A DNA stretch of 64,000 nucleotides from Rehmannia glutinosa (lineage: Eukaryota; Streptophyta; Magnoliopsida; Lamiales; Orobanchaceae): the NCBI GenBank assembly GCA_016081115.2, contig CM071931.1:30294317-30358316 (forward strand). The letters are read 5' to 3'. The notes beneath the pieces are model-generated. The model made no database searches. It saw nothing but the letters and a program-made list of their open reading frames with translations, and was not told where the DNA came from. This document shows positions 25,071 through 35,338 of the stretch, one piece after another; the first letter of the stretch is position 1; each line of letters starts with the position of its first letter. The position numbers and the translations under genes are program-made.

Positions 25071-26514
25071 GCGAGTTGTGGATGTGGACTTGATTTTGAT
25101 GGTCGAAGTATTTATATATATGTGAGTTTGTGTGGATTAATGGCGATTAGAGCTCTGTAATGAGTTGATTAGCAGTTGAATGGTTTTTATTCTGACGTTG
25201 TAATCAATATGCTTAAAGGACGGCCAAAACTGTGTGGGTGGGGAGCGGGGAAGACAAAGAAATCCACTAATACAAATGTAAATAGGTATTTTGTTAATAT
25301 TTCTTTTTGCATAGTTTTAGGACAAAAGTTGAAAAAACACTGTAGATTTTATGTATTTCTGTATTATTATAATATTATTATTCTTCAATTTATGATTGAT
25401 CATCTTTAGAGAAAGAAAATTAAAAAAAAATGTTTTTATGGGGTTTAGGAAAATAATTAAAATGATAGTTTTGTGAACCGTGAAGCATAGATAAATAGAT
25501 AATTAGTAAAGAATATGTTTAGTCACTTGTTTCAATAATTTAGAAAAAAGAATAACTCAATTAGTCCATTGCGAAAAATAAGGAAAATAGATGGTTCAAG
25601 GCGAATAATTTAAAAATATCCTTTTAATAATTAATGTAAGATAACCTTTGAAAAAACTTTATTAATGTAGCTACCTATTTCAAACTTTTGTTCATTTGAC
25701 TAAATTGGAAACAATTAAAATAAATTTAAATTTTTTTGATACATTGAGTTGGAATTTATGGCCCTCATTAAAAAAAAAAAAAAAAGAGGAATTTGTTTTA
25801 ATATTCCAAAGTTATTTCGACAAAATTCATTATAGTAGCTCGATAATTATGGTAATTTTTTAAAATAATTTCAAAATAATATACTTTCAGAATTTACCAA
25901 ATAATACTCATATAATGAACTTCTTCTTAAATAGCCCAACAAGAGAATTAATGATTGAAAATTGAAATGATGGGTTTGATGGGGTAAAAATGTCACTTCA
26001 GTAGGATAGAATTTGAGTGAAATAGAAGTTAACCGCTGCAAGGAATTGATACCCTTATTCTCCTTTTTAGAAGGTGCATTTTTCAAGGGTCTGAAAGTAC
26101 GATTGCCCTGCCGACATTTAGTTGACCAATGTGGAAGAATAATAAATAAAACCCGCCAATAAGGAGCCTCCAACTCATCACATGGATATATATGTTAGTT
26201 GGAAGCTTTTTTTGGAAAAAATGGCTGTTGAATTTGGCAATAGAGATAAAAGTTCGCTTTCGGTTTAGAATGGCATATGTGACCTTGAGTTTATTTTGGA
26301 ATATACATATATACGGAGAGGAACCAGTTGACACCATGGCCTTAAGTGAGACCGTATGGACTAATTTTAGTTATTGAGTGGTTGTGATTAAATGGACAAA
26401 AAAATATAATTAAATAATTAATTTAATCAAAGAAAGGGTAATAAAGTAAAATCATCATTACTTGACAACTAATCCCATAAAAAACGGATATAATTGGAAA
26501 GAGAATATGTCATT
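25071..26514. other. Intergenic AT-rich region upstream of SYT5
   Basis: Several poly-A/T runs and short open frames on both strands, none with a recognisable domain. It presumably contains distal SYT5 promoter sequence. No specific element is supported. Confidence 0.5.
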
Positions 26515-26935
26515 AAAGCTATGCAACAATAATCAACTAACTATGTTTTGCCTAAAAGCTATCAATGCATCAAAATCAACTAATTATGTATTGTCTAGAA
26601 GCTATCTATGCATAAAAAAACTAAATATGCAGTAAATTATACTCAACTATGCAATAAGTGTCATAAACTATGCAGTAACAATCAACTAACTATGCACTAT
26701 CTAGAAACTATATATACAGTGTGTACAAACTAAATGTGCAATACATTATATTCAACTATGTAATAAGTGTCATAAACAATGCAACGAAAAATAAATAATT
26801 ATGTGTTATCTAAGATCTATCTAAGCATCAAAAGAAAACTAATTATGCTTACTCTCCGCAATGTCATAAAACATTGCAATAGAAAATAACTAACTATGTA
26901 TTATCTAAAAGCTGTCTAAGCAGCAAAAAATACTA
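26515..26935. repeat. Degenerate AT-rich minisatellite
   Basis: Loosely repeated units with the core CAACTAACTATGTATTATCT followed by AGAAGCTATCTATGCA, interspersed with AATAAGTGTCATAAAC. At least five variants can be followed over 420 bases, with unequal unit length. Non-coding. Confidence 0.65.
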
Positions 26936-26938
26936 AGG

Positions 26939-28094
26939 GCATGTTTGTTTATGTTTTCATGGTCCATTTCCAGTTTCTGGAGTTGGAAATAGAATTTGAG
27001 AATTTATTGATTTTCGTGTGTAAATTGGAATTATGTTTGGATGAATGAATTGAAATGTGTTTTATGTAGGGATGGAAATGAGATTGTGTTTGGTTGAGTA
27101 GTTTTGAAATATTATTTTATGTATATAATAATTGAAAAGTTGATAGTGGTGGGGTCCACTTTCAATATTTTAATTTGAATATAAAATATTATATTTTGTA
27201 AGATTGTAAATGGTGGGTCCCATTAGATAGATATATTTAAAAATAGTAGGGGGTGTTAATTTGGGTTGGGTCTGGGTCCGCAGTACGCGTGTCAGAAATA
27301 GCCGACTCGAACCCGACCTGTTTAATTATTCGTGTCGAGAACTTGAACTCGACCGCTGCTTATTTCACAGGTAACCCAGACCCGACCCACGCAACCCGTC
27401 TAATAAAATTATTTTTATTTATATTTAACAGTTTTAACTGAATAAATTTATTTTTTTTTAAAATCAATCACTTTCATACACTATTCAATCAATAAACAAT
27501 ATCACAAGACACAACATACAAAAAGAAATAACATGATTGCATAAATAACTTAACATACTAATCATATTTTAAGGACAATATTAAAAAATACATGCATAAT
27601 AATAACAAATACATAATTAAGAAGGTTTTATCTTTTAAGTTTTAAGGATATGTCATGTTTGTTGTTTTTTTTTACAATTAATTATTCACTTAATTTTCTT
27701 TTAAATTCACAAACGGGTTAGACGAGTTAAATGGGTCATAGTAGGTTGACCTAAACCCGACCTATTTAATTGGCAGGTTATTCGGGTTCGACCCAATTTT
27801 GACCCGGACCCATACCCATTAATTTCGTGTTAGGTTTGTGTCGGGTTTGCGTGTCGGGTCCAAAATTGACACCCCTAAAAAATAGTAATATTTTAAGTAG
27901 ATAGAGCTGGTAGTACTTAGCAGTGGGTCCCACATATATAATTGGGTTAAAATATGAGAATAGTGATTGATGAATGATGTAGGTAGTGTATAGGTTTGAG
28001 AATAGAAATTATATGTTTGAGATGTTGTTTTATGTGAAAAATAGAAAATGAAAATGATGATTTAAATTGGAAATTTTATGGACAAACATGATTC
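26939..28094. repeat. MITE family E, outer element of a nest
   Basis: Left end GGGCATGTTTGTTTATG and right end GGACAAACATGA are near complements. Without the 630-bp insertion at 27248-27877 it would be about 520 bp, matching the size of the related copy in SYT5 intron 5 once its own insertion is removed. Non-coding. The exact terminal bases are uncertain. Confidence 0.6.
27248..27877. repeat. hAT-type MITE with perfect 8-bp target duplication
   Basis: Termini TAGGGGGTGTTAATTT and AAAATTGACACCCCTA are inverted repeats. Both flanks read AAAAATAG (27240-27247 and 27878-27885), the 8-bp duplication expected of hAT transposases. The subterminal sequence is rich in GGGTT/GACCC blocks. There is no transposase frame; the 62-codon frame starting at 27253 is spurious. 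Confidence 0.85.
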
Positions 28095-28408
28095 CACTTT
28101 TATGAATAGTTGGAAAATGGAAAGAGACTCTTGGAAACAAAAACAAAAAGACCTAAATATGATGGATTCCGAAAAAAAAAATGCCTCTAAAATTGCGCCA
28201 TTAAGTAAGGTATTACATAAGACATTTATAATCAAACCCAATATAAAAACCCTGAAACAAAAAATTACTATATTGTCTTTAATGAAAGACAGTTACAAAC
28301 TAGTTAACAAAAAAAGTGGAAAGATCTCATCCATCCAATATTTTCAATCTATGGCTAAGATTAATTCATATCGTTTTTATCCTAAAACCCCTGTCTCATT
28401 TGATCCAA

Positions 28409-28410
<2 letters not shown>

Positions 28411-28444
<34 letters not shown>
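28411..28444. repeat. (TA)n microsatellite
   Basis: About seventeen uninterrupted TA dinucleotides in intergenic DNA. It produces artefactual Tyr/Ile-rich open frames. Confidence 0.95.
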
Positions 28445-28445
<1 letters not shown>

Positions 28446-28589
28446 CACTTCAATATACAAATATATGTTTACATGATCATAACATCAATGCGATCGTTTA
28501 AAAAAACATGCAATGTGATATGGATTATAAAATAAATGTAAATGAAATGAAAAATGTAAACCTATTTTTTAGAGTGGTTAAAATAGCAG

Positions 28590-29111
28590 TAGGGATGTCA
28601 ACGAGGCGGGGAGCTACCCCCATCCCAATTCCCACAGTCGAGGGAATCTCCATCCCCGTCCCGCGAAATAAATGGGGAGAAAATGCTCTCCATATCCATC
28701 CACGTGGGGATCCTTGCGCCCACGAGAACCAACCCTCTCCCCCAATTTTTTTGAAGAAAAAATTAATATTTTTAATCATTTGAAATATTTAAAAAACCTG
28801 AAAATTATATAAAAATATTAATAAATCACTCTTTATACTTAAATAAAATAAATAAAGAATTTTGTCATTTTAGTATATATAATGTGGACATATTTATAAT
28901 ATATTAAAAATATTATTATATTTTTATATCTCGGGTTCCCGCGGAAAATGGTGCGGGGATTCCCACGGGTCGGGAAGACAACCCCCGTTCCTGGTAACAG
29001 GGACAAAATATTCCTTTTCCCTGTCCCAAGGGGGAAATTTCGGGGAATTCTCGCCCCGTTCGTAATGGATTCCCGCAGGGAATGGGAATTCTCGCCCTAC
29101 TATCATCGCTA
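28590..29111. repeat. hAT-type MITE with near-perfect 8-bp target duplication
   Basis: Starts TAGGGATGTCAACGAGGCGG and ends with a decayed complement finishing CATCGCTA. The flanks AATAGCAG (28582-28589) and AATAGTAG (29112-29119) match at seven of eight bases. Both ends are GC-rich with CCCC/GGGG blocks around an AT-rich centre, as in the family of the element at 35457. The open frames on both strands here are shadows of this repeat. Confidence 0.75.
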
Positions 29112-29498
29112 AATAGTAGTCTGTTGTTTTTTATTTGAGCAGATTTCTTGTCAGACGGTCTAACGTATCTATTTTGTTAGAGAGAGCCCCAACAACTAAC
29201 CCAACGAGATTTTCCCCATTCTTTGCCTAGCCCTCAAATCAATTTTCTTCATTTTGCAGCATCCTTCCCCCTTTCATCTCTCTACCATCTCCCTCTTTTC
29301 CCGTCACCTTCTCCATGACCTCTCAAACTATTCACATTGTCACACACCCTCACGTCGGTGATCACGCAATGAGGCGGCGACAAGTAGGGACGCAACATAA
29401 CTGTTGGCTCTATGAATCTTGCAACTTTTTTCTTTACCAACTTCCTCATTGATTCCACATTCATTCTTTCCCGAATTGTAGTTGACATCTTTGGAACT
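29112..29498. other. Spacer before copia element A
   Basis: Pyrimidine-rich sequence with a fragment CAGACGGTCTAACG resembling the MITE terminus at 6542. No gene is supported. Confidence 0.4.
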
Positions 29499-30895
29499 TG
29501 TTAGGAAATTTATTATATAAATTTTGATGATTCTTAGAAAACTTTGTATTAGAAAGTTGGCACCCTATTTTCTATGTATAATTTTAATTTTGTAATAGTT
29601 ATAAAATTAGTTGAGTCATCAAACATCTAAGTTGAAGATGCAGAAGATTTGCTGAATAATGTAGAGAAGATTCAGCTGTGTCGCAGCTGAGTGGTCAAAA
29701 AAAGCTTCAGTCAAGTACATCAGTTGTGTCTTTCATAAGACTTACAACAGAGAAGCAGTTGAAGGACGTAAGGAAAGCTGAAGAAGTCTATTGTGAAGAA
29801 AGTTAAAGACTTACCCATTTTGGTAAGGAGACATATCTGCAATCTTAAAGATGTCTTGCTGAAAGGGTGCAAGTAGCAGGAACCAATGGAATGCTTGCAG
29901 AACTCTAGTTCGTTTCAGACGCCTGCAGGTACTAAATGCAAAGGTTGGATCAACATGAAATGCTGCAAGAATAAGACAAGCCAATGAACAAAAGTGTAAG
30001 TTGGAATTTGTCTATCTCTTCAACGAACAAATTTCAAATTCTCACTATAAAAAGCTGAGGAATTTTCAGAGAGAGATACATGACACAAAAGAGAGCAAAA
30101 CTTCAAACGTGAAACTGAGCATACAAGTAATCTGTAATACTCTCTCAAGCAAGAAATTCTTATAATCCTTAGACCTACATTCGAAGTGATTTTATCCAAC
30201 ATAACCTTGTGGAAGATAGAAGTTATACTTGAAGTTAAAGAGGAAAATTTGTTTTAAAGACAAAGGGGCATGTTCTTCCAAGAAGTGAATGAAGTTAAGT
30301 GAGGTTCTAGTTCGAACCTGGTTCAAATCTAAAAGAGGGCTAAGTGATCAAGTCTGGAAGATTTGAAGAGCTGAAGTAGCGAGACAATTGGCTTGCAAAG
30401 AGCTGAGTTCAAGGAGTGAAGCCAGCTGTGTGATTGAGGCTTGCTCGGACTATTGTACTATTGTAACAAAGTCACTGTTACTTTAGTAGATTCCTCTTAG
30501 AGTAGGGGAACCACTGTAAATTATTGTGTCATTTTATATTCTGAACTTAAATTATGCAATTTACTTCCCTGCTTCATATTTGCTATCCAACTGATAATAA
30601 CAAACTTAAAAATAAGCGTTGATTAACTAATATTTAAAAAGGGTGTAAAGACTTCCTCTATCAAATCAAGAAAACTGACTTTGTAAAAGCTAACTTCACT
30701 CAGTTGAGTTACTCTATCAGCAGTTCTCTCAGATTCTGTTGAGTGGTTAACTCTACTGCTGAAGTTTGACTTAGCCGTCTCTCAAGTGACTTAGTTGTTT
30801 TCTTGCTAAAACTCTGATTATATTAAAATCGAAAAATTAGTTAAGTCTATTCAACCTCCCCTTCTAGACTTTACTCACACCCATTGGAACTTACA
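29499..30895 (+). mobile_element. 5' LTR of copia element A
   Basis: The LTR begins TGTTAGGAAATTTATTATAT and ends GGAACTTACA, 1397 bp. It is related along much of its length to the LTRs of element B. The primer-binding site AGTGGTAATAGAG follows at 30896, a mutated form of the initiator-Met-tRNA site TGGTATCAGAGC. No matching 3' LTR is in the window. Confidence 0.8.
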
Positions 30896-31011
30896 AGTGG
30901 TAATAGAGTAGTTGGTTCAAAGGACCTTCCACATTGGTTACTGAACTAGATCTCATTCTTTTCAAAACATCAACACTTAAAGCTTTCAAAGGTTTATTAA
31001 AAGTTATTATC

Positions 31012-33490
31012 ATGGAAGCAAATCTATCTCGTATTCCTATGTTCACTATACGCTGAATCTCGTCTTGCGAGGTTTGATTTAGCTTGAAGACTATCAACTG
31101 CTGAGAATTAACAACAATTTTGGTCTACACCTAACTGGAAGAAGCTCTTATCTCATACTTCTTTTGAATGAAGCAAGCACATCGCTCTTACAAGTCAAGC
31201 TTCGCAACCATCCCTGCTCGCGTATTCGACGGAATTTTTCCCTTCACTTTATTTAAATACAAGGTTCAGAACACAACTATGAGCTTCGGTGCACGATTTG
31301 TCCACATAATTGGTTACAACAGGGGTTGATCTATGAGCCTCTGGGGAAAGACATATATAGTTGTGCTGATAGGGAAAAAGGATTATGTCCACATTCCCTT
31401 ATAAGAGAATTTCCTCCCAGAGCGAAAGGGCAGCTAAGAGTTGCGTGAGACCCATCTGAGGATAGACTGGAGGTCTTGGGGTAAAAATAGTCATTTGAAG
31501 GTCCAAAGTTGGCGATTGGTGGGCTTTAGCAGGCGAACCGTGGTCGTAGATCATGAAAGCCAAGCGCGGGAATATGCATATAGGGCAGAAAAGTTGGCAT
31601 ACCTTTCACTTGGTTACGAAACTATGCTAGCCCCTCTCGAAAGATTGACCCAATTCTAGATCATCTTCTGTAATCGTATAAGTGTCAAAAGTGAGTTTGT
31701 TCATCGAACTGTTATAGTCCGAATACTTATAAGTCTAATACCATTTATGTCCAATAGCTAGAGGAATTTGATGACTGGAAATTCGCATGCAGGTACATCT
31801 CTCTGCACTACATGAAGAATTGTGGTTTGTCATAGAAGATGGACCCATTAGAATCACTAAGGTGAACACAGGTGTAAGAGTTGCAGGGGATGATGCTGAA
31901 AGACCTGCAGAGGTGGATAAATCAATATGCGAGTGGACAAATGAGGATAGACGTAGATACAACCTGGACAATTTGGCTAAGGATATTTTGTATAAAACTC
32001 TAGATAAAACCATGTTTAACAAAGTTAAATCTTGTAGGATTGCCAAAGAAATTTGGGAGAAGGTGACTCTTATCTGTGAAGCTTATAGTAGATAAAGGAG
32101 AACATGCTCACAGTCGTTGTGAAAAAGTTTGAGAACTTCAAAATGATGACAAGAGAATCACTGGATCAGTTGGATGTCAGATTTACAAAGATCACAAATG
32201 AACTATCTGTCTTAGGCAAGGAGTATACACATAAGGAAATGTGTATGAAAATTCTAAGAGCGCTCCCAGCTGAGTGGGAAACGAAGGTGATGGCTCTCAG
32301 ACACTCCATGGACTTGACCAAGATATCCAACCATGAGCTAATTTGAGATCTAAAAGCATATGAACTTGAGCTCAAGAAGAAATAGCTGGATAAAATAGTT
32401 GTACCGTAGACAACTGCTCTATTGGTAGGAGAATCTAAGGCAACTAACTCCAAAGACATCATTGATAAAGAAGAGATTACTTTCATAGCCAAAAGGTTCA
32501 ACAAATTTTTCAACAAAAACTATAAGAGGAACAAAAGAGAGTCCTCTAGAAGGCACTCAGCTCCTTCCAAAGGAAAGGAAGAGAGAACTCCCAAGAGAGC
32601 TGAGATGAAAGCTGAAAATCTGTGTTGGAATTGCAGACATCCAGGTCACTTTGCAGTTGACTGCCCTTATCCACCAGTCAACAAATACAGAAGTGAAGAG
32701 GATAAAAAAGTCTTGAGAGAGAGAAGACAAGAAAGAAATAAAACAATGATGGCTGCAGAATCTGAGACTGCCAAGTGTAAGAAGACAACAGAGTCATATA
32801 GCAGTGAAGTTGACTACTCTTCAGACACAGAAGGAGAGGCATTCATGTCTCATGAACAAAGAACATGAAGATGAGATAAATTCTAACTCATCTGATTCAA
32901 ATTCTTATGACAGTGATCATGATACACACCTCATCACCCATTGATCTTTATGATTCATTAAGCAAAATGATGAAAGACTTTGAGCACATTAAATCTTCAC
33001 ACACACTCCTAAATGAGGAAAATATCCAACTCAAATGCTAAAACTCATAGCTGACTGAAGAGTTGAGTACTTTAAGTCACATAGCTGATAAGAACAAAGA
33101 GTTGAAAGCTGAGATAGCAAAGGGCAAAGAAAACCTTGCTGAGAAAGAAATAAGGGAACAAGAACTGAAAAATGTGATTGCATCACTCTGCAAATCATCT
33201 AAATATTGGATGAGTTGATGATGATACAAAAGAAAATTGGAGACAAAGCGGGCTTAGGATTCAATTCCTTTGTCAATGCTCAAACTCCAAGAGTGGTTCT
33301 GGAAAATGGATCCTCAAGCAATGAGGGAATCCAGAAATCCGAAATACCATATGTGGTACCCACACACAATCACAAACACTCACATGCTTGCCTTGGATAT
33401 AAATGAAAAGGAAAGAATCCAGCTGCGTATGCTGAAAGAACAGCTGAAACAAAATTCAGAAAGGTTTAACAGCAGACTCCTAACATGAGA
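31012..33490 (+). pseudogene. Gag of copia element A (with zinc knuckle)
   Basis: Gag starts at 31012 (MEANLSRIPMFT), is interrupted by an insert at 31048-31758 and resumes at EEFDDW. Recognisable blocks are EWTNEDRRRYNLDNLAKDIL, ALGKEYTHKEMCMKILRALP-type sequence and, at 32632-32673, the zinc knuckle CWNCRHPGHFAVDC, which binds the RNA genome during particle assembly. A lysine-rich segment precedes the knuckle. Several stops (such as the TAA near 32094 and the TGA near 32345) and frameshifts disable it. The sister element B has lost the zinc-knuckle part, so A preserves the more complete gag architecture. Clade: Sirevirus-like, judged from the B polymerase. Confidence 0.75.
31048..31758. other. 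711-bp insert of unknown origin in gag A
   Basis: Gag codons on both sides correspond to adjacent codons in element B, which defines the insert. The sequence is less AT-rich than its surroundings and contains no terminal repeats and no clear target duplication. Its longest frame, 31441-31659, has no domain I recognise. The general look, with mixed purine runs and an uninterrupted frame, is reminiscent of plant organellar DNA, but this is only an impression. Confidence 0.5.
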
Positions 33491-33557
33491 TATTCTGTGA
33501 AGTCAAAACAGAACTACCAAAACCCCCAGAGGTTTCATCAAAAGAAATCTATGAAGG

Positions 33558-34802
33558 TATAATACCCGAATTTTATTTGGGTTTTTATTAAGAATTGTGA
33601 TTATTTTAGACTAGAGTTAGTTTATTTAGGGGCTATTTATTTTTAAAATCCAAGCCCAAGTTATCTAGTCCAAATTTTCTCAAGTCCAAAAATCACATTG
33701 GCCCAAATCCAAGTTCCCAAGTTCAGTTCATTCCAATGTTCATTTGCCCAAGCCCAGTTTTAAGCCTAGTCGATTTATCTTTTCATTTCCAGATGAAGCT
33801 CTAAAGATTTTCGAATGAGGACTTCTGATTTCAAACTCCCGTTAAAATATATCAGATTCAGCTTCGTCAGATTAAAAATCATAACCGATTGATTTATCAA
33901 GTCTTTCTTCAAGATTAGAACTATCAACCCTTAAACCATCCAAATTTGCCTTTGTTTTCAAATTCTACTTTCAATTCCAATTTAGCCTTCAATTCTATTT
34001 TCTATTAAGCCCCAAAATTAGGATGTTAGATTATTATTTTCTAAGTTGTAAGTTTAGAATATTCGAGGTTTTGACTAATATTATATTTTTCTATTGATTA
34101 GGCGATTTATTGAGCGAGGATTAGACGTGCTTGCATCCGACACTTTTAAGTTCTACTTATTTTTCAAAGCTACGTTCAAGGTGGGGTTTGTTTTCTAAAC
34201 TTTATTGTCCTTGTTAAATGCTTAAATTATTTTGCACGATTGTGTAGTACAGTTGCTTTAGACACCCATGAGCTAGGGACTCAAGAGGTCCGGGGTCGAT
34301 GTATCCCTCAGGTGGAACCCCTGCAGGCTGTAGTGCAATCTATGTCTATGTCTGTGGTTTTTCAAAGAATCTATGCTATGTTCTATAATATTGTATTTGC
34401 ATTTTAATGTGAGATATCTGTGTATTTAGTTTGGACAATTTTTACTCCACTGAGTTGTGTCGCTCACCCCATATATAACCAACTTTTCAGGTGAAGGAGA
34501 TAGTGTTGGCTAAGAGCGGTGGATATGACAAGGCATATGGATGTTTATGAGTGTTTATTTTACAAAAAAAAATATGTTGAACTATTTGACTTCTTTTAAG
34601 TTGTTTAAGTCATTAGTTTTTATTTTCAGTTCATTAGTAATTGACAGAATTAGACGATGGTTTAATTTTTGTTTATGAAATATATTGCTTCTGCTACAAT
34701 TGACTCGGTTTGTTTTATTTTTAAAATTATTCGTGTTTTTTTTCATCATTAAAATGTAATGTATGCTTGTTTATTTTATAATAGAAATTATAGGGCGTTA
34801 CA
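33558..34802 (+). mobile_element. Solo LTR (Ty3-type) in element A
   Basis: Begins TATAATACCCGAATTTTATT, a mutated form of the TGTAACGCCC opening common in Ty3 LTRs, and ends TTATAGGGCGTTACA. It is flanked by identical GAAGG (33553-33557 and 34803-34807). Its 1245 bp encode nothing. A lone LTR with a 5-bp duplication indicates insertion of a full element followed by LTR-LTR recombination. Confidence 0.85.
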
Positions 34803-34807
34803 GAAGG

Positions 34808-35338
34808 GAATGGTAGAAATTACCCAACTCAAGCTGATTGGAATCCCCAAATGAAATATCAGCAGAATCCTATGGGATAAAAGCCCAAGTGGCAAAGACC
34901 TCAAACTCATCATAGGTAATTACCAAGGCAAACAAATCAGCACTCATATGCACCCAAACACAATGCATATCATGCACAACAGTTTCCATACTTTCCCAGA
35001 AAAGCAAATGCACAAACACATACACAATCATACAAACAAAAGAGACATATGTGTGTTCCTAAAGCACCAAAACAATTTGCTAATATTCATTATGATTATG
35101 GAACTGAAAGGTGGCAACCTCTTAGAGTCATATCTTTTGGCTATAGGTTGGTTGGAACACCTTATAGTGCTAACCCCTCAGGACCCAAACAGATACGGGT
35201 ACCTAAAGTTTGATTTCCTTGAATGCAGGTTCAGGGAATAACAGGGTGCCAAGGAACCTGGTACATGCATAGTGGTTGTTCTAGATATATGACAGAAAAT
35301 AAAAAGAATCTATCAAACTTCAAGGAATCAAGAGGAGC
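34808..35338 (+). pseudogene. Copia element A, start of pol (truncated)
   Basis: Continues the reading of element A after the solo LTR. It matches 51100-51600 of element B through the protease region, including ILTPQDPNRYGYLK and, at the end, YMTENKKNLSNFKE. It breaks off at about 35338, where minus-strand Ty3 sequence starts. Integrase, reverse transcriptase and 3' LTR of A are absent. Confidence 0.7.

Noticed and set aside
28078..28501. Lys-rich open frames ending in Tyr/Ile repeats
   Set aside because: Cover the end of a MITE and the (TA)n microsatellite; no protein similarity recognised.
28508..29106. Proline/arginine-rich frames on both strands
   Set aside because: Shadows of the GC-rich ends of the hAT-type MITE at 28590-29111.
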